Source: Pseudomonas fluorescens (GTDB lineage: Bacteria > Pseudomonadota > Gammaproteobacteria > Pseudomonadales > Pseudomonadaceae). From it: DNA of 64,000 nt. Shown here one piece after another: positions 26,032 through 36,388 of the stretch; position 1 is the first letter of the stretch, and every line of letters starts with the position of its first letter. The notes under the pieces were generated by a model. It was not told the origin of the DNA, did no database searches, and saw nothing but the letters and a program-made list of their open reading frames with translations. The position numbers were made by a program, and so were the translations under genes. Location: contig NZ_CP015637.1 of the NCBI RefSeq assembly GCF_001708445.1, positions 3,783,001-3,847,000 on the forward strand. The letters are read 5' to 3'.

Positions 26032-27600
26032 ATGGAATGGTTAGCGGATCCAACGGCCTGGCTCGGCCTGTTGACCTTGATTGTGCTGGAACTGGTGCTG
26101 GGCATCGACAACCTGGTGTTTATCGCGATCCTGGCGGACAAGCTGCCGCCGGAGCAGCGCGACCGTGCGCGGTTGATCGGTTTGTCCTTGGCGCTACTGA
26201 TGCGCCTGGGCTTGCTGGCGAGTATTTCCTGGCTGGTGACGCTCACCCAGCCGCTGTTTGAGGTGTTCGACAAGAGCTTCTCCGGGCGTGACCTGATCAT
26301 GCTGTTTGGTGGTGTGTTCCTGTTGTTCAAGGCCACCATGGAATTGCATGAGCGCCTGGAAGGGCATGTGGCGCAGCGCACGGGGAATGTGGCCTATGCG
26401 ATGTTCTGGCCGATCGTGGCGCAGATCGTCGTCCTCGACGCGGTGTTCTCCCTCGACGCGGTGATCACTGCAGTCGGCATGGTGGATGAGCTGGCGGTGA
26501 TGATGATCGCGGTGATCATTTCCATCGGCTTGATGATCGTCGCGAGCAAACCGTTGACCCGTTTCGTCAACGCGCACCCGACGGTGATCATGCTGTGCCT
26601 GGGCTTTTTGATGATGATCGGTTTCGCCCTGACCGCCGAAGGCCTGGGCTTCCACATTCCCAAAGGCTACCTGTACGCGGCCATTGGTTTTTCGATCCTG
26701 ATCGAGGTGTTCAACCAGATTGCCCGGGCCCGGCGCAAGAAGTCGGCGCAGGGTGCGTTGCCGGTGCGTGAGCGTACGGCCCATGCGGTGATGCGCTTGC
26801 TGGGCGGGCGCAGCCTGGCGGTGGAGGAGGTGGGCGAAGACGTGGCTGACCTGCTGGGCGAACCGGATGCCAGCCAAGGCCCGTTGTTTGATCGGCGCGA
26901 GCGCGTGATGATCAGTGGTGTGCTGCAGTTGGCCGAACGGCCGATCCGCACCTTGATGACGCCGCGGGCCAAGGTCGACTTTATCGACTTGGCGGATGAT
27001 CCCGACACGATTCGCCTGAAATTGATGCATTCGTCCTATTCGCGGCTGCCGTTGATCCGCGACGGTGCCGTTGATGAGCCCTTAGGCTTTGTGCACAAGA
27101 AGGAATTGCTCAAGGAATACCTGGCCGGCAACGAGCCGAATCTGGAGCACCTGGCTCGCCGGGCGATCAACCTGCTGGAGAGCTTTTCGATCCTCAACGC
27201 CCTGGAGCAGATGCGTCAGGAGTCGACCCACATCGCCTTCGTGATCAACGAATTTGGTGACTTCATGGGGGTGCTGAGCATGACCGACATCCTCGAATCC
27301 ATCGCCGGTGAATTGCCGGACGCGAGTGAAATCGAGGGGCCGGACATCGTCGCGCAGGGGGATGGCTTCTGCGTCAACGGTGCTTTGAACCTCAACCAGA
27401 TTCGTCAGCGCACCGGCTTCAATGCTGCGGCGACCGAGGATTACCAGACCCTGGCCGGTCTGGTAATGAGTCTGCTCGACCGCCTGCCGATGGTGGGCGA
27501 TAGCCTGGAGCATGCGGGCTGGCGCCTGACGGTGGCGACGGTGGAGGAGCGGCGGGTGACGCAGGTGCTCTTGCGCCCTTGCGACGGGCATAGCGCTTGA
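26032..27600 (+). CDS. TerC family membrane protein with CBS and CorC_HlyC domains
   Basis: Inner membrane protein of 522 residues resembling E. coli YegH/YoaE. The N-terminal TerC domain (about 1-230) has seven to eight helices and the acidic metal-binding signatures [15 protein letters not shown] and [18 protein letters not shown]. Two CBS domains follow ([19 protein letters not shown] to [20 protein letters not shown]), then a CorC_HlyC transporter-associated domain at the C-terminus. TerC proteins export Mn2+ in other bacteria; the role here is inferred. The ribosome site is weak (GAGA, 10 nt). Its last 182 bp overlap the antisense thioredoxin-like gene. Confidence 0.88.
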   Translation: MEWLADPTAWLGLLTLIVLELVLGIDNLVFIAILADKLPPEQRDRARLIGLSLALLMRLGLLASISWLVTLTQPLFEVFDKSFSGRDLIMLFGGVFLLFKATMELHERLEGHVAQRTGNVAYAMFWPIVAQIVVLDAVFSLDAVITAVGMVDELAVMMIAVIISIGLMIVASKPLTRFVNAHPTVIMLCLGFLMMIGFALTAEGLGFHIPKGYLYAAIGFSILIEVFNQIARARRKKSAQGALPVRERTAHAVMRLLGGRSLAVEEVGEDVADLLGEPDASQGPLFDRRERVMISGVLQLAERPIRTLMTPRAKVDFIDLADDPDTIRLKLMHSSYSRLPLIRDGAVDEPLGFVHKKELLKEYLAGNEPNLEHLARRAINLLESFSILNALEQMRQESTHIAFVINEFGDFMGVLSMTDILESIAGELPDASEIEGPDIVAQGDGFCVNGALNLNQIRQRTGFNAAATEDYQTLAGLVMSLLDRLPMVGDSLEHAGWRLTVATVEERRVTQVLLRPCDGHSA

Positions 27601-27910
27601 AGGTGTCCTCGAGAAACTGCGCTTGCTGGTCTTCGGGGCCAAAGCCTTTGAACTTTTCCATCAGCGTGCCGTTGAGGAAGATCAGCAGCGTCGGGGTGCC
27701 CGTAACGTCCGGGTGCCTCGGCGTCTTGGCGCAATCGAGCACCAGGCTGACAACGGAGCGGTACTTGCCAGCGATCAGCTCAAATAATGGCCCGGAGCAC
27801 GCACAGGCTGGGCAGTGATCGGAAACAAACAGCATGAATACCGGGCGCGAGGTGCTCAACGCGCGCCGGTAATCCTTGGCATTGGCGATGGTTGTGGTGG
27901 CAATCCCCAT
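27419..27910 (-). CDS. Thioredoxin-like protein with an extended C-terminus
   Basis: A 163-residue protein. The first 105 residues form a thioredoxin fold: [20 protein letters not shown] has a CPAC redox motif in place of WCGPC, and [21 protein letters not shown] contains the cis-Pro. Start ATG 27910 follows GGGAGG. After [12 protein letters not shown] the frame does not stop but runs about 55 residues of Pro/Ser/Ala-rich sequence ([12 protein letters not shown] and on) that is exactly antisense to the terC-like coding end. The tail therefore looks like read-through into the neighbour after loss of a stop. Redox function is plausible for the core; partner unknown. Confidence 0.75.
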   Translation of the reverse strand: MGIATTTIANAKDYRRALSTSRPVFMLFVSDHCPACACSGPLFELIAGKYRSVVSLVLDCAKTPRHPDVTGTPTLLIFLNGTLMEKFKGFGPEDQQAQFLEDTFKRYARRKGARAPASPAAPPPSPPSGASPHAPGYRPPSAGGRADSLPDRPGSGNPRSPQH

Positions 27911-28360
27911 GAGGGCCTCCCTTTGGATGATGCGGGTTTTTGCCAACGCTACGACCAGGAATCAGTGTCGTCTACTGTCAACCTTCACAGGTAGCCAGGG
28001 GGGGCAAGTGTCGTCCGCACGCTCCCCCCATTTGCGCGCCTGGTCGGCGGTGATGTGCCAACGCTGGCCACAGCGCGGTGGTTTTCCCATGATTGAAACG
28101 TGCCCGGTGTTGGTGCGCGGTAACACCGTTGTGGCGCATGTGCAGGGGACCGTCGCGGTCGGATGGGGCCCTGGGTAGCAAGCTGATCAGCTGCTGGCGT
28201 AACGCCGTTAGCCAGAAGGCTGTTTATCCGTCTGATTTATAAACCATTTATTCCCCGCATATTTTTCCGTTACTGCCTGTGGCACACTTTCTGCTGTCTA
28301 TTCCGTTGTTACATACTAAGTTCCGGTATAGCGGAATACACAACTCCTGGAGTGCTTGTC
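27911..28360. other. 450-bp intergenic region with a possible 42-codon ORF
   Basis: No recognised gene. On the minus strand a 42-codon frame (28090 down to 27962) begins MGKPPRCGQRWHITADQARK, has Pseudomonas-like codon use and stops 52 bp before the thioredoxin-like start, but it lacks a clear ribosome site. The right half is AT-rich and is the promoter region of the amino acid ABC operon, with a dyad at 28321. Confidence 0.35.
28321..28336. promoter_or_regulatory. Dyad upstream of the amino acid ABC transporter operon
   Basis: TTCCG-GTATAG-CGGAA is a perfect 5-bp inverted repeat 25 bp before the start codon of the binding-protein gene. Single TTCCG copies also occur upstream near 28267 and 28300. 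It is a possible operator or leader structure. Confidence 0.35.
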
Positions 28361-29209
28361 ATGCATCACCGACCTTCCGTGTTTAAAGCGTGTGTTTTTC
28401 TTTTCGCCGCATCGGCATCCCTCGCAGGCCTCGTGCAGGCGGCGGACAGCAAGCTCGATAACGTGCTCAAGCGTGGGCACCTGATCGTGGGTACAGGCAG
28501 TACCAATGCGCCGTGGCACTTCCAGGGAGCGGATGGCAAGTTGCAGGGGTTTGATATTGATATTGGCCGCATCGTGGCCAAGGGGCTGTTCAACGACCCG
28601 AGCAAGGTCGAGTTTGTGGTGCAGTCGTCCGACGCCCGGATTCCCAACCTGCTGACCGACAAGGTCGACATGAGTTGCCAGTTCATTACCGTCACCGCCA
28701 GCCGCGCGCAGCAAGTGGCCTTTACCTTGCCGTACTACCGCGAAGGCGTGGGCCTGCTGCTGCCCAACAACAGCAAGTACAAGGAAATCGAAGACCTGCA
28801 AGCCGCCGGCGATGGCGTCACCGTGGCGGTGTTGCAAAACGTCTACGCCGAAGAACTGGTGCACCAGGCACTGCCCAAGGCCAAGGTCGACCAGTACGAC
28901 AGCGTCGACCTGATGTACCAGGCCGTGAACTCCGGTCGCGCCGATGCCGCCGCCACCGACCAGTCTTCGGTCAAATACCTGATGGTGCAGAACCCTGGCC
29001 GCTATCGCAGCCCGGCCTATGCCTGGAGCCCGCAGACCTATGCGTGCGCGGTCAAGCGTGGCGACCAGGACTGGCTGAACTTCGTCAACACCGCGCTGCA
29101 TGAAGCCATGACCGGTGTGGAGTTCCCCACCTACAAGGCTTCGTTCAAGCAGTGGTTCGGTGTGGACCTGCCAGAACCTGCCATTGGTTTCCCCGTCGAG
29201 TTCAAGTGA
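28361..29209 (+). CDS. Polar amino acid ABC transporter substrate-binding protein
   Basis: Periplasmic binding protein family 3, 282 residues. A signal peptide ends at LVQA before ADSKLDNVLKRG. RGHLIVGTGSTNAPWHFQG, GFDIDIGRIVAKGLF and the ligand-domain SRAQQVAFTLPYYREGVGL are typical. ATG 28361 follows GGAG at 8 nt; the GTG at 28352 overlaps that site and is rejected. It is the first gene of a five-gene operon with two permeases, an ATPase and a RidA protein. The ligand is an amino acid or a related compound. Confidence 0.9.
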   Translation: MHHRPSVFKACVFLFAASASLAGLVQAADSKLDNVLKRGHLIVGTGSTNAPWHFQGADGKLQGFDIDIGRIVAKGLFNDPSKVEFVVQSSDARIPNLLTDKVDMSCQFITVTASRAQQVAFTLPYYREGVGLLLPNNSKYKEIEDLQAAGDGVTVAVLQNVYAEELVHQALPKAKVDQYDSVDLMYQAVNSGRADAAATDQSSVKYLMVQNPGRYRSPAYAWSPQTYACAVKRGDQDWLNFVNTALHEAMTGVEFPTYKASFKQWFGVDLPEPAIGFPVEFK

Positions 29210-29261
29210 TTCGTGAAAACCGGGGCGCCGCGCCTGGCGCCCCCATCAGGTACCGTTGACC

Positions 29262-29924
29262 ATGAACTATCAGTTGAACTTTGCCGCCGTGTGGCGTGAT
29301 TTCGACACCTTGCTCGCGGGGTTGTGGCTGGGCCTTGAGCTGGCACTGCTGTCGATCGCCATCGGCTGCGTGATCGGCCTGTTGATGGCGTTTGCCATGC
29401 TGTCCAGGCACCGGGCGTTGCGTATCCTCGCCTCGGTGTACGTGACGGTAGTACGCAACACGCCGATCCTGGTGCTGATCCTGTTGATCTACTTCGCCTT
29501 GCCCAGCCTGGGCATCCGCTTGGACAAGATCCCCTCGTTCATCATTACCTTGTCGCTGTACGCCGGTGCTTACCTGACCGAAGTGTTCCGTGCCGGGTTG
29601 TTGAATATTCCCAAGGGGTTGCGTGAAGCCGGGCTGGCGATTGGCCTGGGCGAGTGGCGAATCCGTGCCTACATCACCGTGCCAGTGATGCTGCGCAACG
29701 TGCTGCCCGCGCTGTCCAACAACTTTATCTCGCTGTTCAAGGACACCTCCCTGGCGGCCGCGATCGCGGTGCCGGAGCTGACCTATTACGCCCGCAAGAT
29801 CAACGTCGAAAGCTACCGGGTGATTGAAACCTGGCTGGTCACGACCGCGCTCTATGTGGCTGCCTGTTACCTCATTGCCATGCTGCTCCGTTACCTGGAA
29901 CAGCGTCTGGCGATCCGTCGTTAA
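29262..29924 (+). CDS. Amino acid ABC transporter permease (HisM/GlnP type), first subunit
   Basis: Inner membrane permease of 220 residues with about five helices. The EAA-loop region reads GLREAGLAIGLGEWRIRAYI followed by VPVMLRNVLPALSN. ATG 29262 is used, not the upstream TTG. It pairs with the second permease 11 bp downstream to form a heterodimeric channel. Confidence 0.9.
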   Translation: MNYQLNFAAVWRDFDTLLAGLWLGLELALLSIAIGCVIGLLMAFAMLSRHRALRILASVYVTVVRNTPILVLILLIYFALPSLGIRLDKIPSFIITLSLYAGAYLTEVFRAGLLNIPKGLREAGLAIGLGEWRIRAYITVPVMLRNVLPALSNNFISLFKDTSLAAAIAVPELTYYARKINVESYRVIETWLVTTALYVAACYLIAMLLRYLEQRLAIRR

Positions 29925-29935
29925 GGAAGGTTTCC

Positions 29936-30598
29936 ATGTACGAATCCCCCAGCTGGTTGCATGAGTTGTGGATCGCCCGGGACACCCTCTGGGCGGGTTT
30001 CCAGACCAGTGTGTACGTGTCGGCGCTGGCAATTATCTTCGGCACCCTGATCGGCATCGTCGCCGGGTTGATCCTGACCTACGGCAAATTCTGGATGCGG
30101 GCGCCGTTTCGCGTGTATGTCGACTTGATCCGTGGCACGCCGGTGTTTGTGCTGGTGCTGGCGTGTTTCTACATGCTGCCGGCGCTCGGCTGGCAAATCA
30201 CCGCGTTCCAGGCCGGTGCCGTCGGGTTGACGCTGTTCTGCGGTTCCCACGTCTCGGAAATCGTGCGCGGCGCGCTGCAAGCCATTCCCCGTGGGCAACT
30301 GGAAGCGGGCAAGGCGATTGGCCTGACGTTCTACCAGTCCCTGGGCTACGTGCTGTTGCCCCAGGCGCTGCGGCAGATCCTGCCGACCTGGGTCAATTCC
30401 TCCACGGAAATCGTCAAGGCCTCGACCCTGTTGTCGGTGATCGGCGTGGCCGAACTGCTGTTGAGTACCCAGCAGGTGATCGCGCGCACCTTCATGACCC
30501 TGGAGTTCTACCTGTTCGCAGGCTTTATGTTCTTTGTCATCAACTACGCCATCGAGTTATTCGGGCGCTACATTGAAAAGCGGGTGGCCTTGCCATGA
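29936..30598 (+). CDS. Amino acid ABC transporter permease, second subunit
   Basis: Second permease, also 220 residues. It has [18 protein letters not shown] near residue 60 and the EAA loop [20 protein letters not shown] with [13 protein letters not shown]. The start follows AAGGAAGG. The stop overlaps the ATPase start (ATGA), so the last two transport genes are coupled. Confidence 0.9.
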   Translation: MYESPSWLHELWIARDTLWAGFQTSVYVSALAIIFGTLIGIVAGLILTYGKFWMRAPFRVYVDLIRGTPVFVLVLACFYMLPALGWQITAFQAGAVGLTLFCGSHVSEIVRGALQAIPRGQLEAGKAIGLTFYQSLGYVLLPQALRQILPTWVNSSTEIVKASTLLSVIGVAELLLSTQQVIARTFMTLEFYLFAGFMFFVINYAIELFGRYIEKRVALP

Positions 30599-31377
30599 AC
30601 CAACCTCAAACAACCGAACCGCTGCTGAACATTCGCGGCCTGCGTAAACAATACGGGCAGGTCGAAGTGCTCAAGGGCGTCGACCTGTCCATGCAGCGCG
30701 GCAACGTGGTGACGTTGATCGGCTCCAGCGGCTCGGGCAAGACCACGTTGTTGCGTTGCGTCAACCTGCTGGAAGAATTCCAGGGCGGGCAGATTACCCT
30801 CGACGGTGAGTCCATCGGCTACAGCGAAATCGCCGGCAAGCGTGTGCGTCACCCGGAACGGGTGATTGCCCAGCACCGCGCGATGACCGGCATGGCGTTC
30901 CAGCAGTTCAACCTGTTCCCGCACCTGACCGCGTTGCAGAACGTCACCCTTGGCCTGCTCAAGGTCAAGAAGATGGGTAAGGACGAAGCGGTGGCCCTGG
31001 CCGAAAAATGGCTGGATCGCGTTGGCTTGCTGGAACGCCGCAATCACTTTCCCGGTCAGCTCTCAGGCGGCCAGCAGCAGCGTGTGGCGATCGCCCGCGC
31101 GATTGCGATGAACCCGAGCCTGATGCTGTTCGACGAAGTCACTTCGGCCCTCGACCCGGAATTGGTGGGCGAGGTGCTGAGTGTGATCAAGGGCCTGGCG
31201 GAGGAGGGCATGACCATGTTGCTGGTCACCCACGAAATGCGCTTTGCCTATGAGGTGTCGGACAAGATCGTCTTCATGAACCAGGGGCGTATTGAAGAGC
31301 AGGGCTCGGCGAAGGACATCTTCGAACGGCCGCAATCGCCGCGCCTGGCGGAATTTCTGAAAAACATTCGTTTTTAA
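30595..31377 (+). CDS. Amino acid ABC transporter ATP-binding protein (GlnQ/HisP type)
   Basis: Single-domain ABC ATPase of 260 residues. Walker A is GSSGSGKTT, the signature [14 protein letters not shown], Walker [15 protein letters not shown], and the H-loop is in [13 protein letters not shown]. It energises import through the two permeases encoded upstream. The start codon overlaps the previous stop. Confidence 0.93.
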   Translation: MNQPQTTEPLLNIRGLRKQYGQVEVLKGVDLSMQRGNVVTLIGSSGSGKTTLLRCVNLLEEFQGGQITLDGESIGYSEIAGKRVRHPERVIAQHRAMTGMAFQQFNLFPHLTALQNVTLGLLKVKKMGKDEAVALAEKWLDRVGLLERRNHFPGQLSGGQQQRVAIARAIAMNPSLMLFDEVTSALDPELVGEVLSVIKGLAEEGMTMLLVTHEMRFAYEVSDKIVFMNQGRIEEQGSAKDIFERPQSPRLAEFLKNIRF

Positions 31378-31403
31378 ATGGTCAGTCAGCAGGAGAAACA
31401 GTT

Positions 31404-31793
31404 ATGAGCATTACTCGTTACGGCGCCGGCAGCACCGCCGGCGGTGGTCAGCCGCGTCCTTTCGCCCGCGCGGTGGAAGCGGACGGCTGGCTCTACGTCT
31501 CGGGCCAGGTGCCAGCGGTGGACGGTGAAATCATCACGGGCGGGATCATCGAGCAAACCCGGCAGACCATGCGCAACGTGGTGGCGATCCTTGAAGAAGC
31601 CGGCTACGAATTGAAAGACGTGGTACGGGTGGGCGTGTGGCTGGAAGACCCCCGGGACTTCTGGAGTTTCAACAAAGTGTTCGGCGAATACTTCACCCCC
31701 GAACACGCCCCGGCGCGGGCCTGTGTGCAGGCCAACATGATGGTTGATTGCAAGGTCGAGATTGATTGCGTGGCCTACAAGAAAAAAGGCTAA
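31404..31793 (+). CDS. RidA family protein (enamine/imine deaminase)
   Basis: YjgF/RidA/UK114-type protein of 129 residues that hydrolyses reactive enamine/imine intermediates made by PLP or flavin enzymes. The family Arg lies in PARACVQANM around residue 105 and the Glu in CKVEIDCVAY. The N-terminal GWLYVSGQVPAVDGEI is typical. It is the last gene of the amino acid import operon, which suggests the imported amino acid is deaminated or otherwise yields an imine. A composite REP element follows. Confidence 0.88.
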   Translation: MSITRYGAGSTAGGGQPRPFARAVEADGWLYVSGQVPAVDGEIITGGIIEQTRQTMRNVVAILEEAGYELKDVVRVGVWLEDPRDFWSFNKVFGEYFTPEHAPARACVQANMMVDCKVEIDCVAYKKKG

Positions 31794-31801
31794 ATTGCCC
31801 C

Positions 31802-31935
31802 CTTGCTCGCGAAAAACGTCAACGATAACGCGTGTTTCCTGAATCAACGCGGCGCCTGTGAGTTTTTCGCGAGCAAGCTCGCTCCTACAAAAAAGCCTTA
31901 ACTGATCGGCATCAGGGCAAGCCCGCTCACCACAA
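31802..31935. repeat. Composite GII + GIII REP element (copy 1, minus orientation)
   Basis: An inverted pair CTTGCTCGCGAAAAAC (31802-31817) and GTTTTTCGCGAGCAAG (31862-31877) is followed by GCTCCTACAA, the linker AAAGCCTTAACTGATCGGCA and the GIII-type GGGCAAGCCCGCTCACCACA. Read on the minus strand it is the same element seen at 46.6 and 51.4 kb. It fills the convergent gap between the ridA-like and uvrA2-like genes. Confidence 0.85.
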
Positions 31936-31971
31936 AAATGCGCTCGAAGCGTCGCTCCGCCCCTCCCGCAT

Positions 31972-34506
31972 TCAGGGCAGTTCTTTGGCAAGGAACGGCG
32001 CGGTGCGGCTCTTCTTGCTCCTGGCCACCTTCTGCGGTGCGCCGCTGGCGACTACCTTGCCACCCATGTCCCCTGCCCCCGGCCCGATATCGATCACCCA
32101 GTCACTCTGGGCCACCACGCGCATTTCATGCTCCACCACAACCACCGTATGCCCGGCGTCCACCAACTGATTGAGCTGGCTGAGCAAGCGGTCGACATCC
32201 CGTGGATGCAAGCCGGTGGTCGGCTCATCCAGCACATACAGGGTGGCGCCACGGGCATTGCGTTGCAGTTCAGTGGCGAGCTTGATGCGTTGCGCTTCAC
32301 CGCCCGACAGTTCGGTCGCCGGTTGGCCCAGGCGCAAGTAACCCAGGCCGATATCACGCAGTACGTGCAGCGAACGCAGGACGCCCGGTTGTTCGGCAAA
32401 CACGTCCACCGCCTGCTCCACGGTCAGCCCCAGCACTTGCGCAATGTTCAGGCCTTGCCATTGGATCGCCAGGGTTTCGGGGTTGTAGCGCGCGCCATGG
32501 CACGTCGGGCAGGGGGCATACACGCTGGGCATGAACAGTAATTCAACGCTGACAAACCCTTCGCCCTCGCAATGCGCGCAGCGGCCCTTGGCGACGTTGA
32601 ACGAGAACTGCCCGGCATCGTAATGGCGCTTCTTTGCCGCCGGCGTGGCGGCGAACAGTTTGCGCACGTTGTCGAACAGCCCGGTGTAGGTCGCCAGGTT
32701 GGAACGCGGGGTACGGCCGATGGGCTTCTGGTCAACCTGCACCAGACGGCGCAGGTGTTCCAGCCCGGCGCTGATATGCCCGCCACTGGTTTGCGGCGCG
32801 TCATCTTCCAGGCTGCGTTCCTCGTCATTGTCCGGCACGCGGCCCAGGCCGCTGCCGACCAGTTCAAGCAACGCCTGGCTGACCAGGCTGGACTTGCCCG
32901 AGCCAGAAACACCGGTCACCGCCGTGAAGCAGCCCAGTGGGAACGCCACGCTCAAGTCATTGAGGTTATTGCGCGTCACGCCTTCGAGCTGCAACCAACC
33001 CTGGGGTGGACGTTGCGACGCCGTCGACGGGCGTCGCTCGGCAAACAGGTACTCGCGGGTCTGCGACGCCTCGACCGCCGCCAAGCCGGCGGGTGGCCCG
33101 CTGTACAACACTTGCCCGCCATGCTCACCCGCCGCCGGGCCGACGTCGATCAGCCAGTCAGCGCGGCGCATGGTTTCCAGGTCATGCTCCACCACAAACA
33201 ATGAGTTGCCCGCCGCTTTCAAACGTTCAAGCGCGGTGAACAACGCCTCACCGTCCGCGGGATGCAGCCCGGCCGACGGCTCATCCAACACATAGATCAC
33301 ACCAAACAACTGTGAGCCCAATTGGGTCGCCAGGCGTAAGCGCTGCAACTCCCCGGACGACAAGGTCGGCGTGCTGCGCTCCAGGGACAGATACCCCAGG
33401 CCCAGTTCGATCAAGGTGCTGACCCGCTCCAACAGGTCCTGGGCAATGCGCTGGGCAGCCAGGCGCTTTTCCACCGACAGCTTCATTGTGTCCTGCCCCG
33501 CCGCCACCGGCCGCAGCAGCTCGGCCAGTTGTACCAGCGACAGTTGCGACAACTCACCGATATCCACCCCGGCAAACTTTACCGACAACGCTGCCTGGGT
33601 CAGCCGCTTGCCAGCGCACAACGGGCAGGCACTGCCTTGCATAAATTGCGCGACGCGCTTTTTCATCAGCGCGCTTTGGGTGTGGGTGAAGGTGTGCAGG
33701 ATATAGCGCCGCGCACCACTGAAAGTGCCTTGGTAACTCGGCTCCAGCTTGCGTTTGAGCGCGTCGCGCGTCTGCTCCGGGGTGAAGCCGGCATACACCG
33801 GCACGGTCGGGGTTTCTTCGGTGAACAAAATCCAGTCGCGCTGCTTTTTCGGCAGGTCGCGCCAGGGAATGTCGACGTCATAACCCAGGGTCACCAGGAT
33901 GTCGCGCAGGTTCTGGCCTTGCCATGCCAGCGGCCAGGACGCCACGGCGCGCTGGCGAATGGTCAGCGACGGATCGGGCACCATCAGCGCCTCGGTCACT
34001 TCATACACACGGCCCAGGCCATGGCATTGCGGACAGGCGCCCTGGAGCAGGTTCGGCGAAAAGTCTTCGGCATACAGCATCGCCTGGCCCGGCGGATAGT
34101 GGCCGGCGCGGGAATACAGCATGCGGATCAGGCTGGACAAGGTCGTCACGCTGCCCACCGACGAACGCGCACTCGGCGTACCGCGCTGCTGTTGCAGGGC
34201 CACAGCCGGAGGCAAGCCTTCGATGGAGTCCACATCGGGTACGCCGACCTGGTCGATCAGGCGCCGTGCATAGGGCGCCACCGACTCGAAATAGCGGCGC
34301 TGGGCCTCGGCGTACACCGTGGAAAAGGCCAGCGACGACTTGCCCGAACCCGACACCCCGGTAAACACCACCAGGGCATCCCGTGGAATGTCCACATCGA
34401 CATTGCGCAGGTTATGTTCGCGGGCGCCGCGAACCCGGACAAACCCGGGCCGTTGAGCAGTGAGCGGAGGGAGGGTGCGCTGTGAAGTCATGGTCAACCT
34501 TGTCAT
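31972..34506 (-). CDS. UvrA2-type excinuclease ABC subunit A paralogue
   Basis: ABC-type DNA-damage-binding ATPase of 844 residues, about 100 shorter than UvrA, as expected for class II UvrA proteins that lack the UvrB-binding insertion. Two Walker A motifs ([11 protein letters not shown] and [11 protein letters not shown]), zinc-finger-like [16 protein letters not shown] and the CAHCEGEG...CPTCHGAR pair, and two signature/Walker B sets (LSSGELQRL with [19 protein letters not shown] with [10 protein letters not shown]) are visible. Start ATG 34506 has AGGA at 7 nt; ATG 34491 with AAGG is an alternative. It lies 40 bp downstream of a histidine kinase gene. Such proteins are linked to tolerance of DNA-damaging drugs. 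Confidence 0.88.
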   Translation of the reverse strand: MTRLTMTSQRTLPPLTAQRPGFVRVRGAREHNLRNVDVDIPRDALVVFTGVSGSGKSSLAFSTVYAEAQRRYFESVAPYARRLIDQVGVPDVDSIEGLPPAVALQQQRGTPSARSSVGSVTTLSSLIRMLYSRAGHYPPGQAMLYAEDFSPNLLQGACPQCHGLGRVYEVTEALMVPDPSLTIRQRAVASWPLAWQGQNLRDILVTLGYDVDIPWRDLPKKQRDWILFTEETPTVPVYAGFTPEQTRDALKRKLEPSYQGTFSGARRYILHTFTHTQSALMKKRVAQFMQGSACPLCAGKRLTQAALSVKFAGVDIGELSQLSLVQLAELLRPVAAGQDTMKLSVEKRLAAQRIAQDLLERVSTLIELGLGYLSLERSTPTLSSGELQRLRLATQLGSQLFGVIYVLDEPSAGLHPADGEALFTALERLKAAGNSLFVVEHDLETMRRADWLIDVGPAAGEHGGQVLYSGPPAGLAAVEASQTREYLFAERRPSTASQRPPQGWLQLEGVTRNNLNDLSVAFPLGCFTAVTGVSGSGKSSLVSQALLELVGSGLGRVPDNDEERSLEDDAPQTSGGHISAGLEHLRRLVQVDQKPIGRTPRSNLATYTGLFDNVRKLFAATPAAKKRHYDAGQFSFNVAKGRCAHCEGEGFVSVELLFMPSVYAPCPTCHGARYNPETLAIQWQGLNIAQVLGLTVEQAVDVFAEQPGVLRSLHVLRDIGLGYLRLGQPATELSGGEAQRIKLATELQRNARGATLYVLDEPTTGLHPRDVDRLLSQLNQLVDAGHTVVVVEHEMRVVAQSDWVIDIGPGAGDMGGKVVASGAPQKVARSKKSRTAPFLAKELP

Positions 34507-34546
34507 GGGCAGGTCCTGGTTCGGAGCCTGCCGGGCGGGGGCTCGT

Positions 34547-36262
34547 TCAATCGGTCTGAGCCACACGGGCGGTAAGCACGCTGCGCAACCGTTGCGTCAG
34601 GGCTTCGGGGCTGTAGGGTTTGCTCAGCAGATGAATGTCGGCACTGAGCAGGTGGTTGGTGGAGAGAATGTCGCGGGTATGCCCCGAGGTGAACAGCACC
34701 GCCACCGGCGGCTGCTGGGCGCGGGCCCAGTCGGCCAGGTCGGTACTCTTGACGCGGCCGGGCATCACCACGTCGGTAAAAATAAGATCGGGGCGCATTC
34801 CGTCCAACAGCCTCTGCATCGCCCGGTCGCCGTCTTCAGCGGTCAGCACGGTATAGCCAGCCTGCTCCAGCAGCTCCACGACGGTCAATCGCACGCCCTC
34901 GTTGTCCTCCACCACCAGAATGGTCTCTTGGCCTGCGGCATGGGATACCGGCTCGGGTTCGATCTCCTGGCACTCCTCGTCCAAGCTGCGCGGGAAATAC
35001 ATTTGCACCACGGTGCCCTTGCCTTCCTCGCTCCACACCTCGACATGGCCGCCACTTTGCCGGACAAACCCGAACACCATGCTCAGGCCCAGGCCCGTAC
35101 CGTGGCCATCGCGCTTGGTGGTAAAGAACGGCTCGAACACCCGCGACAGAATCGACGCCGGCATACCCACGCCGATATCCGTGACCGCCAGGCGCACATA
35201 CTCGCCGGGCTGCAGGCTTTTACCGACGCAATCCTTGGGGTTGAGGATGATATTTTCGCCGGTGATGCGAATCACGCCCTCGCCTTTCATGGCATCCCGG
35301 GCATTGATCGCCAGGTTCAGCAGTGCGTTTTCCAGTTGGTTGCGGTCGACGTGGATGCACCAGGAATCCTGGGGCAGTTGCACATCGACATGGATGGTTT
35401 CACCCAATGCACGTTGCAACAATTCGCCCAGACCGGCGTAGATGCGCTGCGGGTTGTAGACCGCCGGTGACAGCGGTTGGCGACGCGCAAACGCGAGCAA
35501 TTGCGAGGACAGCTTGGCACCGCGCTCCACCGCCGCAATGGCAGCGTTGACACGTCGCTGCACCTGGGGGTTTTCCGGCTCATGGCGGGCCAACAGGTGC
35601 AAATTGCCGGCGATCACTTGCAGCAGGTTATTGAAGTCGTGGGCCACGCCACCGGTCAGGCCGCCAATGGCTTCGAGTTTTTGCGACTGGCGCAGTTGCT
35701 CTTCGGCGACGGAGCGCGCCTGCACTTCGGCGGCAACGCGCTGCTCCAGGTTGTGGGTCAGCTCCTGGCGCAAGCGCTCGGAAATCACATGGGCGGTGGT
35801 CTCCACCACGATCGCCAAGACCCCGGCCGGCTGCTGGTCATCTCCGGCGACCGGGCTGTAATACAGGTCCAGCCATACGTTTTCCGGCTGGCCGTTGCGC
35901 AGCAACACCAGCTCCTTGTTGTGATAGGACAAAGTGCCACCCGCCAGGCAAGTGTCCACGACATGCCGATTGAAGTCGGCGACTTCCGGCCAGCCCAGCT
36001 CCACCGGCGTGCCCAGCAAATACGGATGACGGCCACCGGCAAACACGGAATAGCTGTCGTTGTAGATCATGTAGCCGGCCGGCCCCCACAGCATCACCAT
36101 GGGCACGGGCGACGCCAGCATCATCTGCACGGTGCAGGCCAGGCTGGTGGACCAGCGATCCAGCGGGCCCAGGTCGGTGTGCGACCAGTCGAAGGCACGG
36201 ATTCGCTGGGCCATTTCACCGCCCCAGCCTTCACAGCCGTGGGTGTTGGATAAAAAAGGCAT
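34547..36262 (-). CDS. Hybrid sensor histidine kinase/response regulator
   Basis: Cytoplasmic 571-residue hybrid kinase with no membrane helix. An N-terminal PAS-like sensor covers about residues 25-155 (LGPLDRW, then MVMLWGPAGYMIYNDSY), a coiled-coil linker 155-195, and HisKA with His208 in GGVAHDFNNLLQV. The ATPase has NLAINARDAM, DIGVGMP and GTGLGLSMV, and a C-terminal receiver carries Asp497 in PDLIFTDVVMPG. ATG 36262 is preferred over an earlier ATG at 36310. It sits between dnaE2 (126 bp upstream) and the uvrA2-like gene, all on one strand, hinting at a stress-related input. The signal is unknown. Confidence 0.87.
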   Translation of the reverse strand: MPFLSNTHGCEGWGGEMAQRIRAFDWSHTDLGPLDRWSTSLACTVQMMLASPVPMVMLWGPAGYMIYNDSYSVFAGGRHPYLLGTPVELGWPEVADFNRHVVDTCLAGGTLSYHNKELVLLRNGQPENVWLDLYYSPVAGDDQQPAGVLAIVVETTAHVISERLRQELTHNLEQRVAAEVQARSVAEEQLRQSQKLEAIGGLTGGVAHDFNNLLQVIAGNLHLLARHEPENPQVQRRVNAAIAAVERGAKLSSQLLAFARRQPLSPAVYNPQRIYAGLGELLQRALGETIHVDVQLPQDSWCIHVDRNQLENALLNLAINARDAMKGEGVIRITGENIILNPKDCVGKSLQPGEYVRLAVTDIGVGMPASILSRVFEPFFTTKRDGHGTGLGLSMVFGFVRQSGGHVEVWSEEGKGTVVQMYFPRSLDEECQEIEPEPVSHAAGQETILVVEDNEGVRLTVVELLEQAGYTVLTAEDGDRAMQRLLDGMRPDLIFTDVVMPGRVKSTDLADWARAQQPPVAVLFTSGHTRDILSTNHLLSADIHLLSKPYSPEALTQRLRSVLTARVAQTD

Positions 36263-36388
36263 CGATAGGCTCTTGGTGCAGAGAAACATTGATCGGTGGT
36301 GCAGTTCCACTGATAAAAACTTGGAGCCTGACTGTAATAAATCGTTTCATTGCATATAGCTCATCCGTCGTGAACTGGGCAACTCCCC

